Positions 14,568 through 20,288 of a stretch of DNA of 20,288 nt are shown here, one piece after another. The DNA is taken from NCBI GenBank assembly GCA_051955775.1, contig JBQCGJ010000408.1:1-20288 (forward strand), in the 5' to 3' direction. The translations under genes were made by a program, and so were the position numbers. The notes beneath the pieces are model-generated. The model had not been told where the DNA came from and did not search any database. It saw only the letters and a list, made by a program, of their open reading frames with translations. The number at the start of each line of letters is the position of its first letter. Within the stretch, counting starts at the first letter, position 1. This DNA comes from DASUHT01 sp051955775 (lineage in GTDB: Bacteria; Actinomycetota; Thermoleophilia; Gaiellales; JAICJC01).

Positions 14568-15182
14568 ATGAACCGGCGTCATGTGGGAGTGCTGGTTGCA
14601 GGCAGCCTGCTGGCCGCATCCTGTGGCGGCGCCAGGGTGGCCGCGCCGCTGCCCGTCGAGCCGTCCCCGCCGGCCCACGCATCCACCGCCAAAATGACCC
14701 TGGCCCAGGCCGACCTCGGCGCAGATGCCACGGTGGTCGCGGGCGCGACGCACGCGATCTCGCTCGAGGTCGCGTCGCACGGCGACCCGGCCGGCGTCAA
14801 GGTGCTCGAGCGGCAGACGTTCGTGAACGGCTACCAGTCGATGTTCGCGGCCGGCGGCGGTCTGGGTGTGCTGAGCGAGGCGTCGATGTTCCGTACGCCG
14901 GAGGCCACCAGGCGCGTGTCCGCGGCCTGGAAGCGGGGCGAGCAGGAACTGCAGCACGCCCGGTTCCTGCCGGCGCCGGTCGATCCGGTGGGCCGGGACA
15001 TGTTCGTGCTGAAGACGCGAACGACCGCCGGCGGCGTGCCCGTGCCGCTGTACATCGCCCAGTGGGTGCATGGAGACGTGATCGCCACCGTGGCCGTGTT
15101 CGGCCGCACTGCCAGCGCCTCCCGGGTCGTCGACATGGCACGGTTGCAGGACGCGCGGATCGCCGCCGAGCTCTCGGCCTGA
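14568..15182 (+). CDS. predicted lipoprotein of unknown function
   Basis: The 204-aa product starts MNRRHVGVLVAGSLLAASC: a positively charged N-terminus, a short hydrophobic core and a lipobox (LAAS-Cys19), so it should be lipid-anchored on the outer face of the membrane. A low-complexity Pro/Ala linker (20-39) leads to a folded domain with TLAQADLGADATVV, like the opening of many actinobacterial PknH_C-like or LppX-like periplasmic domains, but I cannot assign it. No catalytic motif is visible. It is single-gene, divergent from the luciferase-like gene (62-bp spacer) and convergent with the aldehyde dehydrogenase. Confidence 0.8.
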   Translation: MNRRHVGVLVAGSLLAASCGGARVAAPLPVEPSPPAHASTAKMTLAQADLGADATVVAGATHAISLEVASHGDPAGVKVLERQTFVNGYQSMFAAGGGLGVLSEASMFRTPEATRRVSAAWKRGEQELQHARFLPAPVDPVGRDMFVLKTRTTAGGVPVPLYIAQWVHGDVIATVAVFGRTASASRVVDMARLQDARIAAELSA

Positions 15183-15213
15183 GGCCTGCCGCCGCGCGCC
15201 GTGCGGGTGCTCA

Positions 15214-15229
15214 GCCGGCTCGGGCCGGC
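15214..15229. terminator. hairpin between convergent lipoprotein and aldehyde dehydrogenase genes
   Basis: GCCGGC (15214-15219) pairs with GCCGGC (15224-15229) around a TCGG tetraloop and directly abuts the stop codon of the aldehyde dehydrogenase gene. It is short and has no T-tract. Confidence 0.45.
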
Positions 15230-16675
15230 CTACTCCGTCGAGATGAAGACGCTCTTCAGCTCGGTGTTGTGCTCGAGCGCGTGCATGCCCAGCTCCTTGC
15301 CGACGCCCGACTGCTTGTAGCCGCCGAACGGCGTCTGCACGAACACGCTGGAGTTCGTGTTCACGCCCAGGACGCCGGTGCGGATGGCCCGCGCGACCCG
15401 GATCTGGCGGGCGCCGTCCCGGGTCCACAGAGAGCCGGCCAGCCCGTACGGCGTGTCGTTGGCGATGCGGATCGCCTCGGCCTCGTCACGGAAGGTGATC
15501 ACGCTGACCACCGGGCCGAAGATCTCCTCCCGCGCCACCACCATGTCGTTGGTCACGCCGTCCAGCACGGTGGGCCGGTAGAAGAACCCGTCCGCCGGCG
15601 GGCCGTCGGGCCGCTCACCGCCGACCACGACGCGTGCGCCGTCGGCCCGTCCACGGGCCACATACCCCTCCACGGTCTCGCGCTGGCCGGCGGAGATCAG
15701 CGGGCCGACCTCGGTGTCGGCGTCCTCCGGCATGCCGATCCGCAGCCCGGCGGTGGTGGCGGCGTAGCGCTCCAGCAGCTCGTCCTTGACCGACTCCTCG
15801 ACGATCAGCCGCGACCGGGCGCAGCAGTCCTGGCCGCAGTTCTCGAACACGCCGTACGGCGCCAGCGCACCGACCTTCTCCAGATCGGCGTCGGCGAACA
15901 CGACGCAGGCCGACTTGCCGCCCAGCTCCAGCGTCACCCGCTTGATGCCCGACGCCGCCCGGCGGGCGATGCCGGCCCCCACCTCGGTGGATCCCGTGAA
16001 CCCGATCTTGCCCACCCCCGGGTGCTCGACCAGCGCGCCGCCGACGGTCGAACCGGGGCCCGGCACGACGTTCAGGACGCCGTCGGGCAGGCCGGCCTCG
16101 ACCGCCAGCTCGGCATAGCGGAGCACGGACAGCGGGGTCAGCGATGCCGGCTTGAGCACGACGGCGTTGCCGGCTGCGAGCGCGGGCGCAGCCTTCCAGT
16201 TGGCGATGTTGAGCGGGAAGTTCCAGGGCGTGATCAGCCCCACCACGCCGATGGGCTCGCGGAATGTGATCGCGATGCCGTCGCGCTCCACCGGGATCGT
16301 GTGCCCGAAGAACTTGTCCACGGCGCCGGCGTAGTAGCGGATCACGTCGACGATCATGCGAAGCTGGCCGCGGGCGTCGCCGATCGGCATGCCGACGTTT
16401 CGGCACTCGAGCAGCGCCAGCTCCTCGGCGTGCTCCTCGACCACGTCGGCGAACCGGTGCATGTGGCGGCCGCGGGTGACGGGCGACAGCGCGGCCCACG
16501 ATTCGTACGCACGCTGCGCCGCCCTCACCGCGCGGTCGACGTCCTCGGCGCCGGCCGCCGCGACCGCGGCCAGCCGCTGGCCCGTGGCAGGGTTCAGCAC
16601 CTCGAAGGCGCCCCCCTCGGCCGCCTGTACGCGCTGCCCGCCGATCATCAGACCCTCTGCGACATCGACGCTCAT
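15230..16675 (-). CDS. NAD(P)+-dependent aldehyde dehydrogenase, PuuC/betaine-aldehyde-dehydrogenase-like
   Basis: The 481-aa enzyme oxidises an aldehyde to its acid with NAD(P)+. The motifs are complete: Asn152 in PWNFPLNIANWKAAPALAAG, the coenzyme loop GFTGSTEVG (about 225-233), the general base Glu250 in LELGGKS, and the nucleophile Cys284 in NCGQDCCARSR. The C-terminal PFGGYKQSGVGKELGMHAL is typical of the aminoaldehyde and betaine aldehyde dehydrogenase groups. The ATG at 16675 overlaps the stop of the PuuD-type hydrolase by 4 nt (ATGA); the longer upstream frame would run into that gene. With a gamma-glutamyl ligase and hydrolase adjacent, the likely substrate is gamma-glutamyl-aminobutyraldehyde or a related aminoaldehyde (inference). 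Confidence 0.93.
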   Translation of the reverse strand: MSVDVAEGLMIGGQRVQAAEGGAFEVLNPATGQRLAAVAAAGAEDVDRAVRAAQRAYESWAALSPVTRGRHMHRFADVVEEHAEELALLECRNVGMPIGDARGQLRMIVDVIRYYAGAVDKFFGHTIPVERDGIAITFREPIGVVGLITPWNFPLNIANWKAAPALAAGNAVVLKPASLTPLSVLRYAELAVEAGLPDGVLNVVPGPGSTVGGALVEHPGVGKIGFTGSTEVGAGIARRAASGIKRVTLELGGKSACVVFADADLEKVGALAPYGVFENCGQDCCARSRLIVEESVKDELLERYAATTAGLRIGMPEDADTEVGPLISAGQRETVEGYVARGRADGARVVVGGERPDGPPADGFFYRPTVLDGVTNDMVVAREEIFGPVVSVITFRDEAEAIRIANDTPYGLAGSLWTRDGARQIRVARAIRTGVLGVNTNSSVFVQTPFGGYKQSGVGKELGMHALEHNTELKSVFISTE

Positions 16676-17403
16676 GCCGTCACCCCCCTGTATTGACGGG
16701 CCTCCTCGACGAGCGCCGCGAACAGCGGCGCGCCGCCCTCGGCGTCCTCCTCGGGATGCCACAGCACACCCACCGCGAACCGTTTGCCGGAGTGCTCCAC
16801 GGCCTCCACCGTGCCGTCGCCGGCGGTGGCGGTGACGACCAGGTCGCGGCCGATCTCGACCGGCGCCTGATGATGCGCCGAGACCACGCTGGCCCGCTCC
16901 CCCAGCAACTCGCCCAGGCGGCAGCCGGGCACGATGTCGACCTCGTGCCGCGCCCAGTTCCCGGGTGCGGCCCGGTGCGTCTCCAGGTCCGGGATCAGCT
17001 CCGCGATGTGCTGGTGCAGGTCGCCGCCCGCGGCGATGTTCAGAAGCTGCATGCCGCGGCAGATCCCGAGCACCGGCATGTCACGCTCCAGCGCGCCCTC
17101 CAGCAAGGCCATCTCGGCCCGGTCGCGGATATCCGAGAAGGCCAGCGCCTCGGGGTGCGGCTGCTGCCCGTACAGCGACGGATTGATGTCGGCGCCGCCG
17201 ACCAGCACCAGCCCGTCCACCGCGTCCAGCACCTCCGCGGGGTCGAGGTCGGTGGGGGGCAGCAGCACCGGCCAGCCGCCTGCCCTGACAATGGAAGCCG
17301 GGTACCCGGCGGGCACCAGCACCGACGGAACCTCCCGCCAGTGGGAGAAATCCGCCGGCACCTCGTAGGCCGAGATGCCGATCAGCGGGCGGTTGCGGGG
17401 CAT
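16672..17403 (-). CDS. gamma-glutamyl-gamma-aminobutyrate hydrolase-like (PuuD, class I GATase, peptidase C26)
   Basis: The 243-aa glutamine-amidotransferase-like hydrolase cleaves the gamma-glutamyl bond, releasing glutamate and a free amine product such as GABA. The nucleophile is Cys115 in LGICRGMQLLN, and the partners are His216 and Glu218 in VLWHPEED. SAHHQAP and the GGADINPSLYG loop are characteristic of PuuD-type C26 members. The ATG at 17403 gives the family-typical length. TATACT lies 9 nt upstream on the minus strand with no Shine-Dalgarno. It is first in a two-gene unit with the aldehyde dehydrogenase (4-nt overlap) and divergent from the glutamine-synthetase-like gene 49 bp away. 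Confidence 0.93.
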   Translation of the reverse strand: MPRNRPLIGISAYEVPADFSHWREVPSVLVPAGYPASIVRAGGWPVLLPPTDLDPAEVLDAVDGLVLVGGADINPSLYGQQPHPEALAFSDIRDRAEMALLEGALERDMPVLGICRGMQLLNIAAGGDLHQHIAELIPDLETHRAAPGNWARHEVDIVPGCRLGELLGERASVVSAHHQAPVEIGRDLVVTATAGDGTVEAVEHSGKRFAVGVLWHPEEDAEGGAPLFAALVEEARQYRGVTA

Positions 17404-17452
17404 GCCAGCCGCAGTATATGAATGGTCGGCCAATCCGAGACCTGGGGGCGAG
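17404..17452. promoter_or_regulatory. 49-bp divergent promoter region for hydrolase/dehydrogenase and ligase genes
   Basis: Overlapping -10-like hexamers point both ways: TATACT on the minus strand (17418-17413), 9 nt before the hydrolase ATG, and TATATG on the plus strand (17415-17420), with GGGGG (17444-17448) as the ligase ribosome-binding site. Sharing one short AT-rich patch suggests co-regulation. No clear operator palindrome is seen. Confidence 0.5.
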
Positions 17453-18799
17453 ATGCTCACACTGGAGGAGCTGGGGGCCGACGTCGCCAGCGGGGCCGTC
17501 GACACCGTGCTGCTGGTGATGACGGATATGCAGGGCCGGCTGATGGGAAAGCGTTTGCACGCGCCGTTCTTCATGTCCGAGGTCGCTGCGCACGGCGCCG
17601 AGGGCTGCTACTACCTGCTGACGGTGGACGTGGACATGAACCCCGTGCAGGGGTTCACGATGGCGTCATGGGAGACCGGCTACGGGGATTTCGTGTTCTC
17701 GCCGGACATGTCCACGCTGCGCCGCGTGCCGTGGCTGGAGCGCACCGCCATGGTGGTCGCCGACCTGGGCTGGCAGGACGGCACGCCGGTGACGGCCTCG
17801 CCCCGCCAGATCCTGCGCCGGCAGCTCGACCGGCTGGCCGAACGGGGCTGGCGGGCGATGGTGGGGTCGGAGCTGGAGTTCATCCTGTTCCGGGATTCCT
17901 ACGAGCAGGCACGGGCCAAGCGCTACCACGACCTCGTCCCCGCCAACGCCTACAACGTCGACTACTCGATCCTCGGCACCACCATGGTCGAGGAGGTGCT
18001 GCGGCCGATCCGGCTGGGAATGGCGGGCGCCGGAATCCAGGTCGAGGACTCCAAGGGCGAGTGCAACTTCGGCCAGCACGAGGTGAACTTCCGATACTCG
18101 GACGCGCTGACCATGGCCGACAACCATTCGGTGTACAAGAACGGCGCCAAGGAGATCGCCTGGCAGCACGGGCACTCGCTGTCGTTCATCGCCAAGTACA
18201 ACGAGCGGGAGGGCAACTCGTGCCACATCCACTGCTCGTTATGGGACGAGGGGGGCAGCCTGTTCGCAGGTGCGGACGGTCACTCGCACAGCGAGCTGTT
18301 CCGGCAGTTCGTGGCCGGGCAGCTGGCCGCCGGCCGCGAGCTGACCTATTTCCTGGCGCCGAATGTGAACTCCTACAAGCGGTTCGCGGAGGGCTCGTTC
18401 GCCCCCACCACGCTGGCCTGGGGCACCGACAACCGCACCTGCGCGCTGCGCATCGTCGGCCACGGCCAGGGGCTGCGGCTGGAGAACCGCTCGCCGGGCG
18501 CCGACTGCAACCCGTATCTGGCGTTCGCGGCCATCATCGCCGCCGGACTGCACGGCATCGACAACCAGCTCGAGCTGGAGGACGAGTACCGGGGCAACGC
18601 ATACCTGGCGGCCGACAAGCCGCGACTGCCGTCGACCCTGTACCGCTCAATCGAGCTACTCGAGGAATCGGCGATCGCCCGCGAGGCCTTCGGCGAGGAC
18701 GTGGTCGCCCACTATCTGCACTTCGCGCAAACGGAGCAGGCCGCGTTCGACGCGGCCGTCACCGACTGGGAGAAGTTCCGGGGCTTCGAGCGGCTGTGA
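17453..18799 (+). CDS. glutamine synthetase-like gamma-glutamyl-amine ligase (PuuA/GlnA3 type)
   Basis: The 448-aa ATP-dependent ligase has the glutamine synthetase fold. Visible motifs are TDMQGRLMGKRL in the N-terminal beta-grasp domain, metal-binding GSELEF (Glu140, Glu142) and GECNFGQHEVNF (Glu203, Glu210), the His258 loop GNSCHIHCSL, NSYKRF, and RLENRSPGADCNPYLAFAA with the catalytic Arg/Glu. It lacks the Tyr adenylylation loop of GlnA-type type I enzymes as far as I can see. With PuuD-like and aldehyde dehydrogenase genes divergent, it probably joins glutamate to an amine (putrescine, other polyamine, ethanolamine or monoamine) rather than ammonia; the substrate is inferred. The ATG at 17453, preceded by GGGGGCGAG, is chosen over an upstream in-frame ATG that would overlap the hydrolase gene. 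Confidence 0.93.
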   Translation: MLTLEELGADVASGAVDTVLLVMTDMQGRLMGKRLHAPFFMSEVAAHGAEGCYYLLTVDVDMNPVQGFTMASWETGYGDFVFSPDMSTLRRVPWLERTAMVVADLGWQDGTPVTASPRQILRRQLDRLAERGWRAMVGSELEFILFRDSYEQARAKRYHDLVPANAYNVDYSILGTTMVEEVLRPIRLGMAGAGIQVEDSKGECNFGQHEVNFRYSDALTMADNHSVYKNGAKEIAWQHGHSLSFIAKYNEREGNSCHIHCSLWDEGGSLFAGADGHSHSELFRQFVAGQLAAGRELTYFLAPNVNSYKRFAEGSFAPTTLAWGTDNRTCALRIVGHGQGLRLENRSPGADCNPYLAFAAIIAAGLHGIDNQLELEDEYRGNAYLAADKPRLPSTLYRSIELLEESAIAREAFGEDVVAHYLHFAQTEQAAFDAAVTDWEKFRGFERL

Positions 18800-18806
18800 A
18801 CCCGGC

Positions 18807-18839
18807 GACCGCCGGCCCGGCTCAGGCCGGGCGGCGGTC
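18807..18839. terminator. 14-bp bulged hairpin terminator; small-ORF stop codon in its loop
   Basis: GACCGCC (18807-18813) pairs with GGCGGTC (18833-18839), and GCCCGGC (18815-18821) with GCCGGGC (18826-18832). There is a single bulged G and a 4-nt loop (18822-18825). It is 7 nt after the ligase stop codon. The loop holds the stop of the convergent 54-aa gene. Confidence 0.8.
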
Positions 18840-18986
18840 ACGGGGGGCGCGCCGGATCAGCTTGCGCAGCATGCGCTGCCGCCGCTCACGGCGCTGGTTC
18901 CGGGAGTGCTCCCGGGCGAGGCGGGTGAAGTACTCCGTCTCGCTTTCACGGGCATTGACCCGCGTATTTCCCGAATGAATGTACAT
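18822..18986 (-). CDS. 54-aa arginine-rich small protein of unknown function
   Basis: The protein begins MYIHSGNTRVNARESETEYF and continues as a strongly basic, probably helical stretch rich in Arg, with LARE, RRERRQRML and RKLIRR. There is no Cys, no TM segment and no recognised domain. The gene is supported by signals rather than homology: AAGGAGG (minus strand 18998-18992) stands 5 nt before the ATG, the best Shine-Dalgarno in the window, and TTGACT-16-TATCCT lies just upstream. The frame is open to 19160, but that longer version would start upstream of the promoter. It is monocistronic, divergent from the GT87 gene and convergent with the ligase. The composition suggests binding to RNA, DNA or ribosomes (inference only). 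Confidence 0.75.
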   Translation of the reverse strand: MYIHSGNTRVNARESETEYFTRLAREHSRNQRRERRQRMLRKLIRRAPRDRRPA

Positions 18987-18991
18987 GTTTA

Positions 18992-18998
18992 CCTCCTT
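18992..18998 (-). promoter_or_regulatory. strong Shine-Dalgarno of the 54-aa gene
   Basis: AAGGAGG on the minus strand with 5 nt (TAAAC) to the ATG. It decides the start at 18986. It lies partly inside the inverted repeat TCCTTC-GATT-GAAGGA (19009-18994 on the minus strand). Confidence 0.8.
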
Positions 18999-19005
18999 CA
19001 ATCGA

Positions 19006-19033
19006 AGGATAGCGCAGCTTTTTCCTGAGTCAA
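19006..19033 (-). promoter_or_regulatory. canonical promoter of the 54-aa gene
   Basis: On the minus strand TTGACT (19033-19028) and TATCCT (19011-19006) are 16 nt apart, a good match to an actinobacterial housekeeping promoter (TTGACN and TANNNT). The start point would be near 18999, giving a leader of about 13 nt. The stretch around it is visibly richer in A/T than the rest of the window. Confidence 0.65.
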
Positions 19034-19140
19034 CAGGATAAACACAAGCTTCACTGTTCCGTAGCCGAACAGATACATAGCCGACGGGGCGGACAGGCGT
19101 CGAGAGCAGGGGCGGTGCTGCCGATATCCCTGATGACTGC

Positions 19141-20286
19141 ATGAGTGCTCCCTCCATCACCCCTCAGGCGACGGTCCGCCGGCCGCGCCCGCTCAACCCC
19201 AGGTCGATGCTGTGGCTGGTCCTGCTGGCCGTGCCGGCGATCGTGCTGCTGGCGGTGGCCGTGCGCGCCGCCTACGGCCCGCGGGACTTCTATGACTTCC
19301 ACATCTTCTGGCACGCGGGTCGCGACGTGCTGGCCGGGCGAAACCCGTACCCGGCCGCCACTCTGGGGGCCCTGCGCAACCAGGATCAGTTCGTGTATCC
19401 CGCACCCGCGGCGGTGGCCATGGCGCCGCTTGCGCTCCTGCCACTGCCGGCCGCGGCCACGCTGTTCATGGCCGCCAACCTGCTGGCCATCCCGGCCGCG
19501 CTGTGGCTGCTGGGCGTGCGCGACTGGCGCTGCCACGCGCTCACCATGTGCTCGATCGCCAGCCTGCAGGGGATCGTCATGGGTCAGCTCAGCCCGCTCC
19601 TGCTGCTGGCTGCGGCGGCTGCCTGGCGGTGGCGCGACCGGCGGCGGTCGGCGGCCGCGGTGCTGGCGGCGGCGGTGGCCGCCAAGCTGTTTCTGGCCCC
19701 GCTGGCCGTGTGGCTGTGGGCGACCGGCCGCCGCTCGACGGCCGTGCTGACGGCGGGGCTGACGGCCGCGGCCATGGTGGCCGGCTGGGCCGCGATCGGC
19801 CTCAAGGGCATGACCGGATATCCCCACCTGCTGTCGGCGGTGTCGGGGATCGAGCAGCGGTTCGGCTACTCGCCGGTCGCGCTGGGCGCGTCTCTCGGGC
19901 TGTCCGCATCGGCGGCGCGCTGGCTGGCTCTGGCGCTCACCGCCCTGCTGTGCGCCGGCGTGGTGGTGGTGGCCCGCCGTGCGGACGGCGACCGGCGGGC
20001 GTTCTCGCTGGCCGTGGTGGCGACGCTCGCACTGTCGCCGATCGTGTGGCTGTCCTACTTCGTGCTGCTGGCCGCGCCGCTGGCGCTGGCCCGGCCGCGG
20101 CTGTCGCCGGCCTGGCTGCTGCTGCTGGCGCCGTGGCTGTTCGCGAACCCGAACACCCTGGCCCCCACCTGGAAGATCGTTGCATGGACCGCAGCCGCCG
20201 CGGCCATCGCGTGGATCGCCGCGAACGAGACCCGCGCCACTGGAGATGGAGCAGTTCAGGTGCCCGGTACCGTCGACCGCCTGTGA
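19141..20286 (+). CDS. GT87/DUF2029-family membrane glycosyltransferase
   Basis: The 381-aa polytopic protein has about 10 hydrophobic segments and GT87 landmarks: DFYDFHIFWHAGRDVLAGRNPY (49-70, with the catalytic-type Asp followed by the AGR...G-NPY turn), FVYPAPAAVAMAPLALLPL, QGIVMGQLSPLLLLA (the GQ motif), and AKLFLAPLAVWLW (the KLF motif, usually K-P). Characterised relatives are polyprenyl-phosphomannose-dependent mannosyltransferases of mycobacterial lipid and lipoglycan synthesis; donor and acceptor are not determinable here. The ATG at 19141 has no good Shine-Dalgarno. The 154-bp spacer from the 54-aa gene contains TTCACT and GATACA 16 nt apart as a weak promoter. The last codons (GDGAVQVPGTVDRL) lie in repeat element 3, so the original C-terminus may have been altered. 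Confidence 0.87.
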   Translation: MSAPSITPQATVRRPRPLNPRSMLWLVLLAVPAIVLLAVAVRAAYGPRDFYDFHIFWHAGRDVLAGRNPYPAATLGALRNQDQFVYPAPAAVAMAPLALLPLPAAATLFMAANLLAIPAALWLLGVRDWRCHALTMCSIASLQGIVMGQLSPLLLLAAAAAWRWRDRRRSAAAVLAAAVAAKLFLAPLAVWLWATGRRSTAVLTAGLTAAAMVAGWAAIGLKGMTGYPHLLSAVSGIEQRFGYSPVALGASLGLSASAARWLALALTALLCAGVVVVARRADGDRRAFSLAVVATLALSPIVWLSYFVLLAAPLALARPRLSPAWLLLLAPWLFANPNTLAPTWKIVAWTAAAAAIAWIAANETRATGDGAVQVPGTVDRL

Positions 20287-20288
20287 CA
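20240..20288 (+). repeat. REP-like repeat element 3, cut by window end, overlapping a gene 3' end
   Basis: CTGGAGATGGAGCAGTTC at 20240-20257, followed by AGGTGCCCGGTACC, aligns without gaps to element 2 (26/29 in the core) and element 1 (24/29). The right part is beyond the window, so an inverted repeat cannot be tested. The copy is read as coding sequence for the C-terminal residues of the GT87 protein before its TGA at 20284-20286. Confidence 0.75.

Noticed and set aside
14300..16696. Plus-strand open frame of 798 codons, the longest in the window
   Set aside because: It crosses two real genes in the wrong frame or strand (lipoprotein, aldehyde dehydrogenase). It is a high-GC artefact.
17297..17310. 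Perfect 14-bp palindrome GCCGGGTACCCGGC
   Set aside because: It lies inside the PuuD-like coding sequence (PAGYPA) and lacks the repeat head. GC-rich codons explain it well enough.
18987..19160. N-terminal extension of the small minus-strand ORF to a 112-aa product
   Set aside because: The extension would start upstream of the good promoter and would read through the promoter and Shine-Dalgarno as coding.
1..20288. CRISPR arrays, tRNA or rRNA genes, transposase genes, prophage or toxin-antitoxin modules
   Set aside because: None seen. There are no regularly spaced repeats, no cloverleaf sequence, and no transposase or integrase motifs in any frame.

Overview
The window looks like a chromosomal segment of a high-GC Gram-positive-type bacterium, most likely an actinomycetote and possibly Thermoleophilia (Solirubrobacterales/Gaiellales-like). 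The grounds are the very GC-rich coding sequence, several GTG starts, short gaps with -10-like hexamers 6-9 nt before start codons (leaderless transcription), an F420-type luciferase-like oxidoreductase, and GT-C membrane proteins of a style I associate with that class. No rRNA, tRNA or ribosomal protein is present, so the taxonomic guess is inference.

Layout, left to right. (1) The 3' part of a YmdB-family metallophosphodiesterase (+). (2) A five-gene leftward operon read as DAG-kinase-like lipid kinase, DUF4126-like membrane protein, alkaline-phosphatase-superfamily phosphodiesterase, GtrA-like protein and large GT-C-type membrane protein. This fits envelope lipid or glycan metabolism. (3) A divergent HtrA/DegP-type protease (+). 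(4) A leftward CDF metal exporter with an unusually long three-unit C-terminus. (5) A compact rightward signalling operon: NarL-type response regulator, soluble histidine kinase, short PfkB sugar kinase, and stand-alone receiver domain. (6) A leftward MarR regulator with a 14-TM MFS exporter, and a separate leftward luciferase-like oxidoreductase. (7) A divergent lipoprotein (+). (8) A divergent gamma-glutamylation cluster: glutamine-synthetase-like ligase (+) facing a PuuD-type hydrolase plus aldehyde dehydrogenase (-), which together resemble the Puu route for amine catabolism. (9) A 54-aa arginine-rich small protein (-) with a strong Shine-Dalgarno and a canonical promoter. (10) A GT87/DUF2029 membrane glycosyltransferase (+) that ends just before the window edge.

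Nearly every convergent gene junction carries a GC-rich hairpin. Three 3' ends instead carry a dispersed repeat: a conserved head of about 15 nt, GAGATGGAGCARTTC-like, followed at fixed spacing by GGTACC. In the two complete copies the head is followed by a long inverted repeat. Two of the three copies run into coding sequence and supply the last codons of a protein. This REP/BIME-like family, with no transposase in view, is the most distinctive non-genic signal here. The other points most worth checking are the 54-aa protein whose stop codon lies in a terminator loop, the sugar kinase inside a two-component operon, and the triple C-terminal domain of the CDF transporter.
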